NCBI GenBank assembly: GCA_029706075.1
Contig: JAINUG010000136.1
Location: forward strand, 650,501-714,500
Source: Aldrovandia affinis
Taxonomy: Eukaryota; Chordata; Actinopteri; Notacanthiformes; Halosauridae
Direction: 5' to 3'
Length of the DNA: 64,000 nucleotides
Shown here: in pieces, positions 30,683 to 44,200 of the stretch
How the letters are laid out: each line of letters starts with the position of its first letter
How positions within the stretch are numbered: the first letter of the stretch is position 1
The notes under the pieces: model-generated
Seen by the model: the letters and a program-made list of their open reading frames with translations, nothing else
What the model was told of the DNA's origin: nothing
Database searches by the model: none
Position numbers and translations under genes: made by a program

Positions 30683-33600
30683 GTGAGTTCCCCTCTATAG
30701 CGACAAGGCATCGGTATCTGCTTCTTCTGGGCTGTAAAGCTTATCTGTGTCTGGCTTGTAGCTTACTTACAGGACAGGCAAATGTATACGTTAATTATTA
30801 TTCCAGCTTGATCTTGTCATTCTGTTGACAGTCTGACAACCGAGTGCAGCGGTATCTTAACAAATGAACGAAGACAGACTTTCTGTTCTCGTCGCAGTGT
30901 ACGTACACCCCCTGCGAGTTAACATTCTTTAAAATGTTTATCTTGTGAGTGTTTCCCTGTCTGGAGTTGTTTGTCTAGCCCCAGCTAAAATGAAACAAGG
31001 TCATATCGTTTCCGTTTTGAAATTAATAAATAAATGAAGTATAAATACTTGACCTTAATGCACCCTACAAGCAGAATACAAACCAATGTCAATGGTCGAG
31101 ATAAGGTTGGTATGGGGGAAAAAAATCTTAATCTCAATTGCAGGGACTTGGCATCTAGGCTACATGATTTATGTCGAAGTGATCATGAAATGTAGCCTAT
31201 TACCCCACCGTATTGCATCTGTCCTCCGCCCGGAAGGCGACTGCCACTTCTGTGTTGTCACTTATATTAGCCTGTGCATTTTCGTTTAACATAGATATTA
31301 AACCGTCGTGACGTAAACGTGCAGAGAGAATGTTGTTTTCACTTTTGAATCTTGGTCGGTCATTTTTCACATTTGCTTGGCTACTGTGATGCGAAAAACA
31401 GATGCTACGTCTAGTGTTCCCTCAACCAGATGATCTAGTTTAAAACCCGAGTAACCATGGGATCCTTCACCCTAAAAGGAAAACTTTCTTGAGAGAATTA
31501 TTTGTGTGAAGCCTTTTATAATTACTGATTGCTTTCCCCGTCTTGAAAGCATTGCTTATTGATGCGACTGTATTTTGTGTATGGGCAACCTATAGGCTAC
31601 TCCTTGCTTCAAATCTATACCTTCTTCCTGTGGTACCTTTGATTAAAATCACAGTTATTTGTCATACTCAGTGCACCTATATTGCTTCCATTGACATGCT
31701 TCATGTAACAAGGACGTAATTTAAGTTTATAAGGGAATAACGGGCCACAACTAAAATTGAAATCATCTGGCTTATGGTAAATAACATAAATGGCATATGT
31801 TAAATGGCATAATGTATCTACAGTGTAATCTGTATTGGAGTTAATGACCGGCCACAAGTCGGTATTTCAGTTGCACACAACATTAAATATTCTCAAATCT
31901 TGAGAGGTACAGTCATTCGTGTTCATTTTTAAACATAATGATCATAATCATAATAATAATATGCAATAATGCCATTATGACAGTTGTTCTCAACTTCGGT
32001 AATGGAGTAGTCTACCCCTCCTGCATGCTGGCTTTCGTTTCAACCATAATTACAATTCCTGAGGTGTAACTAGCTGTTGATTGTTCTTAATTGGACACAT
32101 TTAATGTCTAATAAGGGACAATTTAACGCTACCCTCTTAATTCCACATTGTCAGAAATAGATATTCATGTTACAAAGAATTCATATTCTATATGAATTTA
32201 AGGACTTTTATCACATAACTAATGCTTTAATTTTCTGTAATGAGCTGTGACAAATCCCCTTTGAAAGAGGTTACATTTTTTATTGATTTATTGATAGACC
32301 TACAGCTGAAATCAGTGAAGTCCTAAATGCTAAAAGTGTGGACATTGAGATGAAAACATTTGTGGACAAGGAACACCAAGACAAATCAAATAGTAATGAG
32401 ACGACCTGAATTGTCTTCAAATACATTTCAGCACAAAATTATAGAACCTAAACGCATGTTTTTCATCAACCTTAATTAAACGAGAGATTGGTTGGAATGA
32501 AAGCCAGCATACCCGGCATTATGAAGCTGATAGTGTGGGAATGGAATTGGACAAACATAGCAGTAAACTGGACAGTTTGTTTGTTTAAAGTTGATGCAAT
32601 TATAGTGGCCCTGAGCATATTCTGCTGAGGTTTTGTGCAGAGAGCACTGGTGCCCAGATTGAAACCATTGGCAACCGTAACCCGGGAGTCCTGTTAGGAG
32701 ACAAATAGCCCTGGGAGGGAGGGTTTCGGTTGGGAGACTATCCCCCATCTCATCACTCACTAGTGGCGACTTGTTGATTTCATGCCTGCCGCACATTCCT
32801 CATGTGTAGTAACTGCCCTAGCCGAGCTGGCAGATTGCAGAATGGAAAAGAAGGGTTTTTCTGATTGGCTGGCTGCGCGTGATTTGGAGGACATATGTGC
32901 TTGTGTGCCACCCTCCTGAATAGCAATGGGCAGGCTGGCAGCGGTGATAACAAAAACAATGCACTGCCTGCAACAGGAACAGAGTGACAGCCGTGAATTA
33001 GATTCAGAACGTGGTTTCCCCAGAATACTGAAAGTCCGATTTCACTGTGGACCCGTTGCTATGCTTTTTTTCCCCTTCTGTGATCATCACTGCGTAGCGA
33101 TCTACCTCTCATTTTCATTTCAGTGTAGCATACTTTATTAGACTGAAATTACAATACATCTACGGTTCATAATTTTAGTAATACAGCTGCTTAAAACGTC
33201 CTCTTATCTTGATATTCATCCCTGGTCTTTATCCTTTTCCTTCACGTATAATAGAAGGCTGACGTCAAAAAATGTCAAGGCATTCTCTGAGCTGCTGTCA
33301 GTGAAAATTCTGTAGGTGGCACCACACTAGAATGTAAGGGAACTCATAAATTGTTTTACATTACAATGTCAAATAGTACATACTCACATGGAACTATTGA
33401 AAGAAGGTGTTTTTATTTATTTTTATCCGATAAAACCCTTTGTACTTCTTACCTTAGTTTCACAGCCGTGTCATGAGAGCGTAAAGTAAGTAAGCAAGCA
33501 AGCTGCGCTGTGTTTGATAGCAGAAAATTCAATGGGGGTGGACTCCATAGAAATGACATTATTGTGCCACTCTGAGAGCCCTAAAGCTAGCCAATTCAAA

Positions 33601-33870
33601 CAACGCCGGTCTTTAGAAAGCAGTCATTGTTCCGCAGTTGCTTGGGGATATTGCACATTCAAAAGAAGCTAACATCTGCACCGAGGGAGACAGTGGAAGA
33701 GAATGATGGAGATATGAAGAGATTGATTTTTTCTGGTGGGGGTGGTTTAAGTAGATATAATCACAGGTCCTCTTTTCACGAGCATAGGCTGTGTCAGTAT
33801 CCCTTTGGGCCTGTCCACACACAGTGACAAGCCATAAGCACGGAGTTGAAAATGGCGCAGTATTGATCCG
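30683..33870 (+). other. Intron-like sequence after candidate exon A
   Basis: No exon with matching phase and splice sites was found. A few repeat-like blocks are present (for example the region around 32,640-32,760), but no family can be assigned. Confidence 0.4.
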
Positions 33871-33874
33871 ACAG

Positions 33875-33877
<3 letters not shown>

Positions 33878-33964
<87 letters not shown>
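33878..33964. repeat. (GT)n microsatellite
   Basis: About 87 bp of uninterrupted GT repeats; ORFs on either strand through it are artefacts. Confidence 0.97.
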
Positions 33965-33965
<1 letters not shown>

Positions 33966-34283
33966 GCTGTGGGTCACCGTCAGTCAGCTAGCCTGTGTTT
34001 ACGTTCACGTTTGTGCTAGTGTGTATCCCCCGTGTGTGTCTGTCTGTGTGTCGGTTCTGCCTGTTTGCTCAAGCACTAAACTGTGAAATCCAATTAACCA
34101 CTGGGGTAGCGACGATTGCGCCGAGGTGCAGCGGTTCTGGGCACTGCCAGCACTACAGCACTCGCACCCCAACACTTTGAAATGTAAACAATAATACACT
34201 ATGAATAATGAGAGAGGTTGGTGAGTAAAATCAATCCTACCATAATAAGCATCTTTCCCATTCTTTTACCATAGGCACAGATA

Positions 34284-34888
34284 CAGTAGGCTCCGTTTTT
34301 ATTCATACCTTTGGTAAAAATGAACAAAAGAGATTGTATAAAATAAACTGTATAGATATTGAGTTCAATTTTATGCTAGAAAATTCCAAACCTACATGAC
34401 TAAGTTCATTGGAAGGTTATGGAACTATACAGTGGCATACAGTGGTATCCTGGTTCCCTAGGGTGTAAAAGGAGGGAGCACACATTTGAAATACTTTGGT
34501 CAGCCACCACCATGGTGAGAGGCAAAGATCTCCCTGAAAGCATCAGACAAAAGGTTATTGACCTCTACAGATCAGGAGATGGCTACAAAAAAACTTAAAA
34601 GATAACGCTTTCCACTGTTGTGTTAATTATTAGGAACTTTAAGGCCACTGGAACAGTGGCTAACCTGCCAAGTAGAGGACGCAAGTCTATCTTGCCCCCA
34701 CGTGTGGTGAGACGGATGGTTCGAGAGGCAAAAAGAAGTCCAAGGGACACAGTTCAAGAGCTATATTAAAGAATATAGTGTTCAGAATTTTTTGAGCATA
34801 AAATATAGCTCATTACTTATATCGTTTATTTTATACGATCTCTTTTGTTCACCTTTATCAAAAGTATGTATAAAAACGGAGCCCACTG
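34284..34888 (+). mobile_element. Tc1/mariner transposon, internally deleted, TA target duplication intact
   Basis: Long terminal inverted repeats (about 65 bp) are readable: the left end 'cagtaggctccgttttta...' and the right end '...taaaaacggagcccactg' are complementary through 'aacaaaagagat.gtataaaataaac'. Flanking TA dinucleotides lie at 34,282-34,283 and 34,889-34,890. Inside, 34,510-34,770 encodes the N-terminal helix-turn-helix part of a Tc1-type transposase (DLPESIRQKVIDLYRSGDGY; NLPSRGRKS; VVRRMVREAKRSPRDTVQEL), broken by stops. The catalytic DDE half is absent, so the element is non-autonomous. Confidence 0.9.
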
Positions 34889-34890
34889 TA

Positions 34891-37455
34891 TGAGGACCCC
34901 ACTGAAGGGCATCTTTAATCCTTTCAGGATCTCACATGGTTCACTTCACATTAGTAGCGCTGGTGTACAGATCAAACACAGTGAAATCTACATCCTTGCC
35001 TGCAAAGACCAAACGCCGATCTGCTTCTATCGGCTTATGTAAAGTGGCTGTCGAGGTGTTAGAGCCAAGAGGGACTGAGTTTGACAGATGCGGCAGATCT
35101 GTACTCTATCAGCAGAATGAGCTTTCCTTGTACTGTGTGCAATACCTGTAGGTTGGTCGAGTTTTTAGGTGCAATGGAAGAGATGAAACATTAACAGTTG
35201 TGATGTGTCTGCCAAATGCCTGTAATGTAATGTAATGTGTGCTGGGTACCGTGTCACGGGGGCTTATGGAAATCAGAATGTAATGTAATCGATCGCAGTA
35301 CAGCACCCGTTCAGGACCAAATATTGATTCCACCTCTCGTTTACATATTGGAATAAAAAGAAGCAGGTTCATTACCCCCACAATGTTGTATTTTGTTCAT
35401 TTTGTACATTGCTGCCAGATGACTGCCTTCAGTGCCTAATTACACACTACTGACCACTGCTGCTACCAGGGGTATATGAATTTTCATCATTTGATAGCCA
35501 TTGCAACTCACACTGGATGCTGGGCTAATGAGGGGAAAACTACTGTACAATGTGTGTATTGCTTAAATTGGTCATGTTCACCGATGGCTGAGATATTAAC
35601 AGAGATGACTCTTAAAGGGACTGCATCTTGATTTTTGGCTTTTTGTGCTGTGCTGTGCTGTGTAGCGTAATGTGCATTGCACACTGATTCACATTGAAAT
35701 ACATGACGGGGTATGGTAGGGTACAAAATAATGCACAACAACGTAGAAGAACATTTCCGTATGAAGCATATTTTCTTAGCTGGGACCTTAGTATGCTGTG
35801 CTGTTATTTGTACAGTCAGTGCTGTTGAATATTGAGAATTTTCGAAACATTTGTTCCCCCCCCCGTGTTAACATAGTATTCTAGATTCAACATGTCTCCC
35901 ACAAATGTTATCTGGTATCTGCCAGGTGCAGATTCCACTTGAGCGGAGTGTGTCGGGTGATTTTCTATGAGTCTAGTAATTGCATGGCGTTCTATGGTGC
36001 GGACAAGGATGGAAAATGATACTTGCCATTTCTGAAGGGGTACAATATGATATGCTGCCGGAATTAGGTTATCTTTTATCACGCATGGAAACCCATCTGT
36101 GACACACCTGAAAGCAATTTGGAATGTCCTCTCCATTTTGACCTCCTCTTGGCTTAGGGGGCTAAATGCAGCCCATTCAGACTCCGCAGATTAAACCCTG
36201 CCAGGTTGTGAACAAGTACCTTGGCAATGGCCAGTCTGATAGTGACTTGGCAGTTTACACTGGCACATTAGTGTCATGGAGTCCACTTCTTTGTTAAGAG
36301 CTGGCAAGACTATTTGTCCACCAACAATGATGGCAGCATAGAAGCACAGTACTCGCTTGAACGGAATGCGGCTTACCGGAATGTTGATGGCCTGACCTAT
36401 TAATTACTTTGATTAATTCTGTTAATTCTTTTGTGCCTTAAACGTCATTGTTTCCTGTGTATTGCTTAAAACAATTGTTAAGAAGTGTTGGCAGCTCAAG
36501 CGTTGTGAATAATTGACAGACAAGCTGTTCACAGAGCGTTGTCAGTGTTTTCTAAAACTTTACCTTTAAATTCTTTTTTTCTACCTCTGAGTGCATTCCT
36601 TATTGTTTAAAAGTTTGTTTTCAATTTGGGCATTGGTTTCTATGAATTTATCAATTTCTAAACACTTCAAAATTCTGTTGTCTGAAAAAAGGGAAACATG
36701 TGGCGATTAAGTTTTATCAATCACAAATAGTGTTTACAACTTCTTCACTTGAGTGACAAGTTGAGAAGTAATATGGATTTTTAAAATCTGATACATTTTT
36801 CTCAGTTTTAAATGTATTAATGAATAGAATAATTAGTTCAGCCCTATTTATTTGTGTATGTAAAGATCATGGTTCTGTCGCTTACATGGTGTGCATGCGC
36901 CACATTCCATTATAGGATGAAAATGGTTCCAGGAGTCCACACAGAATGCTTATCTAACTCAATTTTGAGAATATTCAGCTGAGTGTTTGAATTTCTGCCA
37001 TTGATGCTGAGAAACACAGCAACAGTGTATTATTGCACAACTGAAAGAGTTTGACTACAGAAAGATATGCAGACTTCTCACAGAGATCATTAGCGAGAGG
37101 ACTCTTCACCTTCTGTAACATTTCACTCAGGGTTCATGTAAACGTCCTTAGTAGTGATTGAACTGCAGTTGCACTGAATTGAATGCACTGAAGAGAACCA
37201 AAACATTTGGACGTGAGGACATACTACAGTGTGTTGTTCAAAGTAACGTTGTTGTTCCCCCCAAAGAGCCATTCCCTTTTCCTGCGATGGGTGTGTACTC
37301 TGAACATTGCCTGCTTGAGCCCCACAATTCCCAAGACTTGCAACACGTGATTCGGAGTTGGCTTGTCCAGCTCAAAACAAGGCCCGTCCCATGCACTGGT
37401 CTATATCTTACAGCATATATTTGCTTCTTACATACGTAGATCTATACTTTATAGT
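34891..37455 (+). other. Intron-like sequence, no gene seen
   Basis: A short 'aatgtaatgt' repeat lies near 35,222 and (TGCTG)n near 35,647. Nothing coding is recognised. Confidence 0.45.
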
Positions 37456-37600
37456 ACACACACACACACACACACACACAGACACACATATATATATATA
37501 TATATCACATACAGCATATATATTTATATATATTACTGTATATATATATATATATATGGTGTATATATATATATCATAGATATAATAAACTTTATTTTAT
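37456..37600. repeat. (CA)n and (TA)n compound microsatellite
   Basis: (CA)n at about 37,457-37,488 passes into several (TA)n runs up to 37,574. Directly after, 37,583-37,660 reads as a teleost LINE/SINE tail in reverse ('agcacctttcatacaatgca', 'agtgcttcacaaagaacat'). Confidence 0.85.
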
Positions 37601-37899
37601 AGCACCTTTCATACAATGCATTGCAGCCCAAAGTGCTTCACAAAGAACATTAAACAACAATATATTTACTTTACGGTATATATCTATATCATAGTGCATG
37701 GCACAAAATGTTTCTTTTAGAAATATTATCTCAGCTGCTCGGGCCACAAGCCTTTATGGTGTGACCTTTGTTTTGACGTGAGTGCCCTTTTCATTCTAAT
37801 ATACGTTTCCTCGAACCAAGCAACGGTGGAATTTTCCCAGATTGAAAGGAAATCTGCGCTGCTGCTGGTCTCTCCACAAGGATGAGCATTCGTATAGAT

Positions 37900-38270
37900 T
37901 GGCTGCACATCTGGTTAATCCGGAGCGATTACAAGCGCTTACGCCAGAGCGCCTACTCGCAGCTCAGTGGCGCGCGCGGCCGACCGTGCAGGAAGCGGGT
38001 CCGCCGGTGTCAGTGGCCGAGTGTGGAATGTCAGAAGGTTGTGCTAGCGCTCCTTGCACGTGCCCAGCGTCTTATGGTGGAAACTCACTGGCTGCTCAAG
38101 CTCCCCGCTGCAAGCGATGATAGAGGAACAGGAGCGGATGCCATATAGCAATAATATTTTAGCCTGGCCGGAAGACGGCATCATCATACAATGCAAACAC
38201 CTTTCCCAACTTATGTCCGAGTGTCTGGGTGGCACCAAGGAGATGTCTGAATTTGCCCAATAGTGTGTGA
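37900..38270. other. GC- and CpG-rich island of unknown nature
   Basis: At 37,920-38,060 many CpGs ('agtggcgcgcgcggccgacc') are embedded in AT-rich DNA. Two plus-strand frames are open for 88-92 codons, with no recognisable domain and no convincing splice sites. It could be a young repeat, a small CpG island or an unrecognised exon. Confidence 0.3.
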
Positions 38271-41200
38271 TAGGAGTAGACCAATCACAACGCCCCACTC
38301 CGTTTGTAACCAGGTGTTATGGTGAGATGAGACTAGAATTTAGCTTTTGGATCTGAGGGATCTTGAAAGATTCCGTATGGAGGAATGGTCAAAGATCCCT
38401 TCCAATATGCTATCCCTCAAAGCTTTTTCTCTGAGCAGTTACATTTGTATAAAATAATATATTTTTCCAATTTGTTTTTGAATACAATATAGCTCATTAC
38501 CTGTAATAACTGCTTACAAACATACCTTGCAGCTTCTAAATTCTGCATTAAATAAAAACACATCTAATGCACAATTCTATCTTGGTTCCCTACATTTTAT
38601 GTGAATGAGGGCTACAGATGTGCGCACGTGTTTCTGTGTGTGTGTATCAAAATAATACTTGGAAATTATGCAGTCTGATGTGAAACGTTTAATTAAGAAT
38701 CTGTTTTATAAATTCAATGACATTCCCTGTGCAAAAAAATGATGCTATGATGTGTTCAGCTTCTAAAAAAAATGAATAGCTCATTCTTTTTGTCGACTGG
38801 TATTTTGCTACATCGGCCAGACCATGCAGCCATTTGAACACGTACAGCAGATTATGTTTTTGGTAGAACATGAGATGACACCGCAACACCTTCTTGTAAA
38901 TTGGTTATACCGAATGCATTTATAACAGAACCTGTGCTATTCTCTACAGCTGCATCAAAGCATAAAGTATCAATACAAGGAGTTGCCGTGCTTACCCCAA
39001 AAAAGACTACTGATAGACGATACAAATGAGGCACAGTTTGAGTGCACATACATAAAAACATTGATTTTGTTTATGCTTTTCAGTTGACTTACTTGATATG
39101 AAAGGATAACGAATAGCCACGCAGACGTTTCAGCTAGGCCTTTCTCAAGGGAAGCAGATGCAAATTAATGTATGTGCGTAGCGTGTGTACTGTGATGGAT
39201 CAAGAAGAAGCTTCCCACTACAATCTAATAGGGTCTGACTACCTCTGACCCTTTCCATGTTTTAATGGCAAAGATTATTCGAGCAAGAAATGCCTCCCCC
39301 CCAGTGGACTGTCTACTGGGAGTAGTGCCCCTGGGGAGGGAGGGAGCAGATGGCAACAGTCACCTCACTCTGGTCTTTGCCCCCCCCATTGAAGAAAATG
39401 ACTTCCATTCCACCATTCCATGTCTGAAGCTAGTAGTATGTTTGTACCTTTTTTAGAAGCCCCAGAAACACCGGTCAGACCCACACACACCTTGACCTAT
39501 GACCTTTCCTGGATACACTTTCAACAGATGCATTGGTCCAGGAAAGACATGTGCTTCCTCTACAGGCCAGCATCGACCTTCTGATCCCATCGCTGGCCTG
39601 TCTGTGCATGCTGTCTAGCACCCCGCTCAAACAGCACTTACATCGGAGCTTCCCACACCCACACATCCAGTTGCACAACAAAGAGTGAGGAACAGAGCGT
39701 GAATATATTTTTAGATTCCTGGATGGATTAAGGCTTTTAATATTTTTTTCCCCCGATGGCTTCTTTGCTGTCATAATCTGCCGGGCTCTTATTTCACCTT
39801 TCCTAATTGGAGAGGACTGTTAAATACAAAACTTAAATACAATGTTTTGCTGCTTTGGACATTACACTCAGGTTTTCATTTGTCTTTCATCTATTTACGC
39901 GCTTTAAAAATAGAAATGTGTCTTCCAGTGTACAGTTATGACAAGGACTATTGCAACTGATAGATGAACAGGCCAGGCCAGCTGGGGAAATCAAAGGAGA
40001 GAAGGATTTTATCATGAAACCGAGAACGTGTCTGTAACATAATGTCAAGGCTAGTGCAGACGGCTCAGATTATAGCTGACCAGAGGATTGGCCCAGAAAA
40101 CCCACTTGATCTACTATGTGAGTCGGTCATGAACAGACGCAGTCCATAGCAAATCACTGTGACTCGACGTGTAGAAACTTGGATAGCCACCAGCGAAGTG
40201 TGTGTAATCGGTGAGCCAACCAGAGAGGAGGAAGTTGTCATTTTGACTTTCCACGTGAGCTTAACTATGCAGGCAGCACTTTCAGTGTTAACTGTACGTG
40301 TATGTGTAGAGAGGGAAATGTGAACTCATCAGTCAAGTATCAGTCAAAGCAACCAATGTAGACGTTCACATATCAAGCACATGGTTAGGCTTGGGTTTCA
40401 AATTATATTGTTAAATTAACCTCTTTCAGATCAAATATAAAAGGCCTCTACCTCGGCCTGTGACACCCCCGTAATGCACTCGCCTGATCTCTCTCAAGAT
40501 TTGGTCAAAGTATGTTATTTTATAGCCTTGCTTGCTACTACCAAGTCCTTAAATTGTGGTTGACTTCAATATTGCAACCCAGTATATTTCAGTCTTTTTC
40601 ATAGGCTTGAGTGTGCTGTCCAACCTTTTGTTTTCATATGGCCATTTAGACTTTAGACAATTTAAAAGTCCGATAATTGTATATTTTAAAGTTTGATTCA
40701 GATTTTATTAGAGTGTGCTCCTCGGTAGATCTGTATACAGAAATCAACTTTGTCTGCAGTTAGGCATTTTAGTGTTTTATTTTTTAATTTAATTAATTTT
40801 AATTTAATTAAAAAATTGAACTTTACTGGTAGTAGAATGTCATGGGATTATATTGTGTGCTTTATCCAGGGATCTCAATGGTGATTACAATCTGCAAGTC
40901 ACTCTTTGAAATACATTGATGGTGAATATGATCACAAGATTATTCCAACTGGTTTTCGTAACTCAAATTAAGTATTCAAGTATTAGTATTCAAATTAAGA
41001 GCTTTTTTTGGTTACTCTGGCACAGGGCTTCATACCAGCTGTCAGGTACATTTCCTTTGCTACTTTGAGGAATATTTGGCTATTAAAATGTGATTCCGTC
41101 CATCTGAGTTGGCTACCTCAGAGGTTGATCAAGGGTTCCCTCAGAGGTTGAGTGAAGATGGATTCAACCTATATTTCTTTGGTCCTCACTACAACAGGCA

Positions 41201-44200
41201 ATAATTGTGGATTTATTCAACATATATTTATTTGGTCTTTGCTACAACAGGCAGTTGTCTGTGGGTTTCATCCCTCTTCCCACTGTGGAGCCACATATAC
41301 TGAAAAATGTATGCATTCACTACTGTAAGTCGCTTTGGATAAAAGTGTCTGCTAAATAGCATATATATATATATAAATATCTTGCTGATAAGTACCAGGG
41401 GATTTCATTTCACCACCAGGGGTCATGGCTCATAATTCTTTGCCCCATAATGGCACATCGTGTCTTCATGACTCCAGGATATTTTTATCTTGCCCCTTTT
41501 TCAGTAGCATCCTAGTTTTCCTCTAAGGTAGCCCTATTGATCGTTGAGCATTTTTCCCATTCCAGTGTCCAGGCAGGTCCATTGATGCTTATCTTGTGCA
41601 GTGCACAGCGGATGGAAGGCAGAGTCTCGCGGTCTCTGTCAGAGGAGGCGGGGTCAGCAAGAGTGAAAGGCTGATGCGCGTCAGCATGTTGCCAGGGGAA
41701 ACGTGGAGTGACTCCAGCAGCGATGTGATGGAATATTCCCATCCCCGCTGTGTAATGAAGTGCTGTGATTGGCTGAGTCAGGACTTCTGCTCTGTGTCCT
41801 GACACAACACAACACGAGCGGTACATCTCTGGAGTTATTCTCGATATTAAGAAAAGTCTTGTGTTGTTTTTATGTACGTTTATATGATAAAACAAAAAAG
41901 GGTTTTAGAGAGACTTGAATGAAATTGAAGCTGACTGCTTTAAAAATATTTTGATTCAGTTTTGCAAAGTAACCATAACGTTCAAAAGTCCAGCACACAT
42001 TGAGCTCTGGACGGTATTTTGTGAACATATATTTCATTCATTCATAGAAGCAAAATTAATGTTGTTTGCTGGCATTGTCTGTTCAACACTCATCATTTAT
42101 TTCTCCTTAGACTTCCATGATCTGGTTCATGTCTCCTTGTTGGCAATGTCAGGGGCAAACTAGAACTTTGAATCATTTGCTCTCTTTCCCCTGTCTCTGT
42201 GAAAGATATGCTGACCTCACCCCCTGGAACAATGGAGCCGAAGTTATGCCTTTAACTCAGCGGACCTACCCTTTAAGAAGTTTATAAACGCCCCCGTACT
42301 CATATAAAAGCCATCTGGTAGAGAGATTAGATTACACAGAAGTGGCCGTTTCCATACCGTCTGTGCATGTGTCTGCGTGTGAGAGAATGTGTGTGTCTGT
42401 ATGCGTATATGACTGTCCATAAGGTACCTCAGCACTGTGTGAGCAGCATCGTGGGAGAGAGAGAGAGAGAGGGTTGTGTGTGTGTGCACGTGTCTGTGTA
42501 AGTCTGTATATGTATATGACTGTCTATAGAGTACCTCTTGAACTTTGGTCACTTCTCTTTTTGCTTTATAGAATCAAATACACTGCATTCCACAGCAGAT
42601 CAAGCTGAGTGTTTGTGTTGAGTGCTGTTTGCCTTGACATTCAGTATAATAAAACAAACTCTCCTGAGGTCCTTCAATGTTGATTCAGTAAAAACTAGAA
42701 AGAGTTTTTTTTCTCCCCCTATCTGACCTTTTTCTCCAACAAGAATGTCTCTAGTAAACAGCTCGTTTATGTGCATTTATTGAATGTAAATAAATATTAT
42801 CGGATAAATGGTTTCTATTGCTAAGATTTTAATCGTGTGACCCAAGACTCAACGTTTCAGCCCAGTAAATATGATGTCTGACTATTCACCGAAGCTCCAC
42901 TGCAGAATAAGATGATGATAATATCAATATTTACGTTCTGAATCTTGTATAAAAGCACACAATCCAGTATTCTGTTATTTTCCCAAACAGTGTTGCCTTT
43001 TGTTGCAAGATGTTCTGCTTCTGGCTGAATTTAGGTTAAAATTCTTTCTTTATAGTTATTGTTGTAGTTTTTTTTATTAGGTCTCTAGTAATATGTAAAG
43101 GAGCAAACTTTGACTAAACACTTTGGCTTCTTTCATTGCCTCACATCTGTCTCTGGGTTTTGGCAAGGATCCAATATTTTAAGGTATTTTCCACTAATTA
43201 GTAGTGGAATGTGGAGTTCAGGGACATTTTGTGGGGGCTATTAGCACACACGCATGCTGCTAAATCAAAGGGCAGCAGCCACTCCTCAAACTTTAAGACG
43301 GCCATGTACAGCTCACTCTGCGTCATCAGTTTCCTCAGAAAAGTAAGGCCTTGTTCCTCAAACGTCTCAGCAAAGATCGTTTCAAATATCGAAAAGGGCA
43401 GGAACTCATCTCTCTGCAGTTTTCTCAGTTTTACCTCACTCAGTCATGAGTTCCAGTCAAGTTTCTAATTGCCTCCCCACCTATATTTAAGTCAAATAAT
43501 CATATATATTTTTTGCGCCCCCACTACTTCAATGAGGTACATCATCGTAATTACAAGCATATGCGATGTGACGTTTCCCCCGACAACCGCCCCAGAGTGT
43601 AATGTGCTCAGATCCCCACCCCAGCCCATCAACACATTACAGAACATGATATGGCATGCACTGAACATTTACTATAATAAATAGAGTAATATTAATAGCA
43701 TCATCGTATGATCTTTAATTAATCTACTAAAGGATCCTCTGTGGCCTAGGATCGGGGAGGAAGAAGGAGAGCAGCTCCTGTCAGTCATCATGCACCATTT
43801 TAATTCAGCGGTTTGAGAAAGACTAAAGCCTGTGCACACTCTGAATATCACACTTCACCGAAATGTCATTCGTTGAAGATCATTATTGGGAGTTGCCGTC
43901 TGTCTCTCCTCGTCATAGAGAAGCTTATTTCTGTTGTCCCATTGGATATAAGAAATTCCTGACTGGGACAACGTTACAGAACTTGTTCTTTTTTTCTTCT
44001 GGTATTCTCAAACATGATGGTGCACAGCTCCCTGAAAGGGCAACATTTGCAGCACCGCTCACCCCCCCACCACATACTTAAGACCCCCGAAAAGCCATAT
44101 ATCAGGTAGTGTTTTAACAGAGGCTTTACTGAAATGGCTATTTTAGAGAAATTCTATCTGTAGCCAATGTTGAAAGTAATGTTAGACATGTGAGATCAAT

